A model generated the notes under the pieces. It was not told the origin of the DNA. It saw only the letters and a list, made by a program, of their open reading frames with translations, and made no database searches. A stretch of DNA of 64,000 nucleotides from Calliphora vicina (lineage: Eukaryota; Arthropoda; Insecta; Diptera; Calliphoridae). The stretch covers positions 3,543,501 through 3,607,500 of the forward strand of contig NC_088782.1 in the NCBI RefSeq assembly GCF_958450345.1. Reading direction: 5' to 3'. The first letter of the stretch is position 1; every line of letters starts with the position of its first letter. Below, in pieces: positions 62,562 to 64,000 of this stretch. A program made the translations under genes and the position numbers.

Positions 62562-64000
62562 ATGGATGAAAATATCAAAGGGTTGTTGGAGCAAATGCAA
62601 GCTCAACAACGTCAAAACCATCAGGATAGTATGGCATTACATCAACTTATGTCCCAAATACTGTCCAAACAGTCTACAGCTTCAACAACTTCGTCCGATA
62701 CAATTCCTAAAATGGAGAAAGGAAATGAATTTATTCTTGAAGCACTTGCATCCAATATAAGTGAATTTTGCTATGATGTCGACCTTAACCTAACTTTCGA
62801 CTCATGGTATGCAAGATATGAAGACTTATTTGAAATAGATGCAAGCAAATTAGATGATGCTGCAAAAGTCAGACTCTTGTTACGGAAAATGAACATAATA
62901 GTGCATAACAAATACATAAATTATATTCTTCCACAGCATCCTAGAGACTTCAGTTTTAAGGAGACTGTTGAAAAATTAAAACAGTTGTTTGGAAGCCAAA
63001 TATCAATTTTTAATACTCGCTTCAAGTGTCTGCAATTAACAAAAGAACCACAAATGGATTTCATTACATACACAGGGTTTGTTAATAAACAATGCGAGCA
63101 GTTTAAATTAAATGATCTTACTCTAGATCAGTTCAAGTGTCTGATGTTTGTAATGGGACTCAAGTCAACAGATGATTTTGATGTGCGTACAAAACTTTTA
63201 AGTAAATTGGATAGTGAAGCAAATGTAATTACACTAGATATTTTATCAAGAGAATGTCAAAGAATCATCAATCTAAAAACTGATACAGCTCTCATCGAAA
63301 ATGCACATGGTGAAAATCAAGTACATCGGTTACAACTGGAAAAAAACAAGAGTAACAGCAAACCAAATTCACCATGCTGGTATTGTGGCGGCATGCATTA
63401 TGCCCGTCTTTGCATGTATAAAAATCATAAGTGTGAAGAATGCAACAAACTGGGACACAAAGAGGGTTATTGCTTCAAGGGGAAAAATAATAAAAAACAC
63501 TCCAACCCTTCATACAACTCTGGTGCCGAAGCAAGAAGTATTTTCACATGTAACACAATAAATAGTTCATTGAGGAAATACACCACAGTTAAAATCAATG
63601 GAATTAATGTAAAGTTACAACTCGACACTGGGTCGGACATAACAATTATTACAGAAGAAGTTTTCAACAAACTCCACATACACGACTTGCAAAAGGTCAC
63701 ACAAACCGCTCGTAGTGCTACAGGAAATTTGCCACTAATAGGTCAATTCAACTGCAATGTAAATTTTATGAACAATGATATTGCCACAACAGGTTATGTC
63801 ACATCAATTAAAAATTTAAATGTACTTGGCATTGATTGGATAAACGCCTTACATTTAAATGACATACCAATTAACACCATTTGCAAATCAGTTCAAATCA
63901 ATCAGGAAAGTATCTGTAAAAGTAATGATAATTTTTTGAATCTCAAAAAGAATTTTTCAGGCCTCTTTGATGGAAAAATGGGTCTGTGCAATAAAACAAC
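62562..64000 (+). CDS. Gag-protease part of a Gypsy-type retrotransposon, open at window edge
   Basis: An uninterrupted frame from ATG 62562 to the end of the window (479 codons, no stop). Residues 1-60 are Q/S-rich. A gag-like region follows, with FDSWYARYEDLFEIDASKLD and VKLQ-type helices. There are two zinc-knuckle-like clusters, CWYCGGMHYARLC (atypical) and CEECNKLGHKEGYC (CX2CX4HX4C). Then comes a retropepsin-like aspartic protease with the LQLDTGSDITIIT active site and a LNVLGIDWI flap-side motif. After about residue 440 the spacer towards the reverse transcriptase begins. Gag and protease are in one frame, as in many mag/K02A2.6-like elements. The intact frame suggests a young copy; RT, RNase H, integrase and the 3' LTR should lie beyond 64000. 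Confidence 0.88.
   Translation, partial: MDENIKGLLEQMQAQQRQNHQDSMALHQLMSQILSKQSTASTTSSDTIPKMEKGNEFILEALASNISEFCYDVDLNLTFDSWYARYEDLFEIDASKLDDAAKVRLLLRKMNIIVHNKYINYILPQHPRDFSFKETVEKLKQLFGSQISIFNTRFKCLQLTKEPQMDFITYTGFVNKQCEQFKLNDLTLDQFKCLMFVMGLKSTDDFDVRTKLLSKLDSEANVITLDILSRECQRIINLKTDTALIENAHGENQVHRLQLEKNKSNSKPNSPCWYCGGMHYARLCMYKNHKCEECNKLGHKEGYCFKGKNNKKHSNPSYNSGAEARSIFTCNTINSSLRKYTTVKINGINVKLQLDTGSDITIITEEVFNKLHIHDLQKVTQTARSATGNLPLIGQFNCNVNFMNNDIATTGYVTSIKNLNVLGIDWINALHLNDIPINTICKSVQINQESICKSNDNFLNLKKNFSGLFDGKMGLCNKT

Overview
The window looks like nuclear DNA of a higher fly (Diptera, Brachycera, probably a calyptrate such as a blow fly or relative). It is very AT-rich, its genes have short GT-AG introns, and TACATACATATGTATGT-type simple sequence and DINE-1-like repeats are frequent. 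The species is an inference; no marker in the window fixes it.

Six protein-coding genes are supported by reading exons, splice sites and phases. In order they are: a folliculin-interacting protein (FNIP, +, 15844-20857, first exon uncertain); a SAM-domain ceramide phosphoethanolamine synthase (SMSr/SAMD8, -, 29746-24355); a CCDC6-type coiled-coil protein (-, 33508-31695); a ZC3H3-type CCCH zinc-finger protein (+, 35875-37931); a BNIP2/caytaxin-type BCH-domain protein (-, 46253-44412); and microspherule protein 1 (MCRS1/Rcd5, +, 48644-50428). They are unrelated housekeeping or signalling genes, not an operon or cluster. FNIP and SMSr are convergent. CCDC6 and ZC3H3 are divergent across about 2.4 kb, and BNIP2 and MCRS1 are divergent across about 2.4 kb.

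The rest is intergenic or intronic DNA rich in mobile-element debris. 1-15.8 kb holds a foldback element, two decayed Tc1/mariner relatives, several DINE-1/Helentron-like elements, small terminal-inverted-repeat elements with 3-bp duplications, and a hAT-type MITE with a perfect 8-bp duplication. 38-44 kb holds more DINE-like pieces, a 643-bp inverted-repeat element, a degraded copia pol fragment, and two copies of a 127-bp palindromic MITE on either side of it. 50.4-64 kb has no recognisable host gene. It holds a Tc1 transposase relic, a solo gypsy-type LTR with a 4-bp duplication, a foldback element, a degraded LINE and, at the right edge, the start of an apparently intact LTR retrotransposon (LTR, tRNA-Ser-type primer site, open gag-protease frame) that runs off the window.

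I found no convincing new biological system. The most useful observations are the mobile-element boundaries with target duplications, the palindromic minisatellite in an SMSr intron, and two candidate tiny first coding exons (10758-10789 and 52489-52493).
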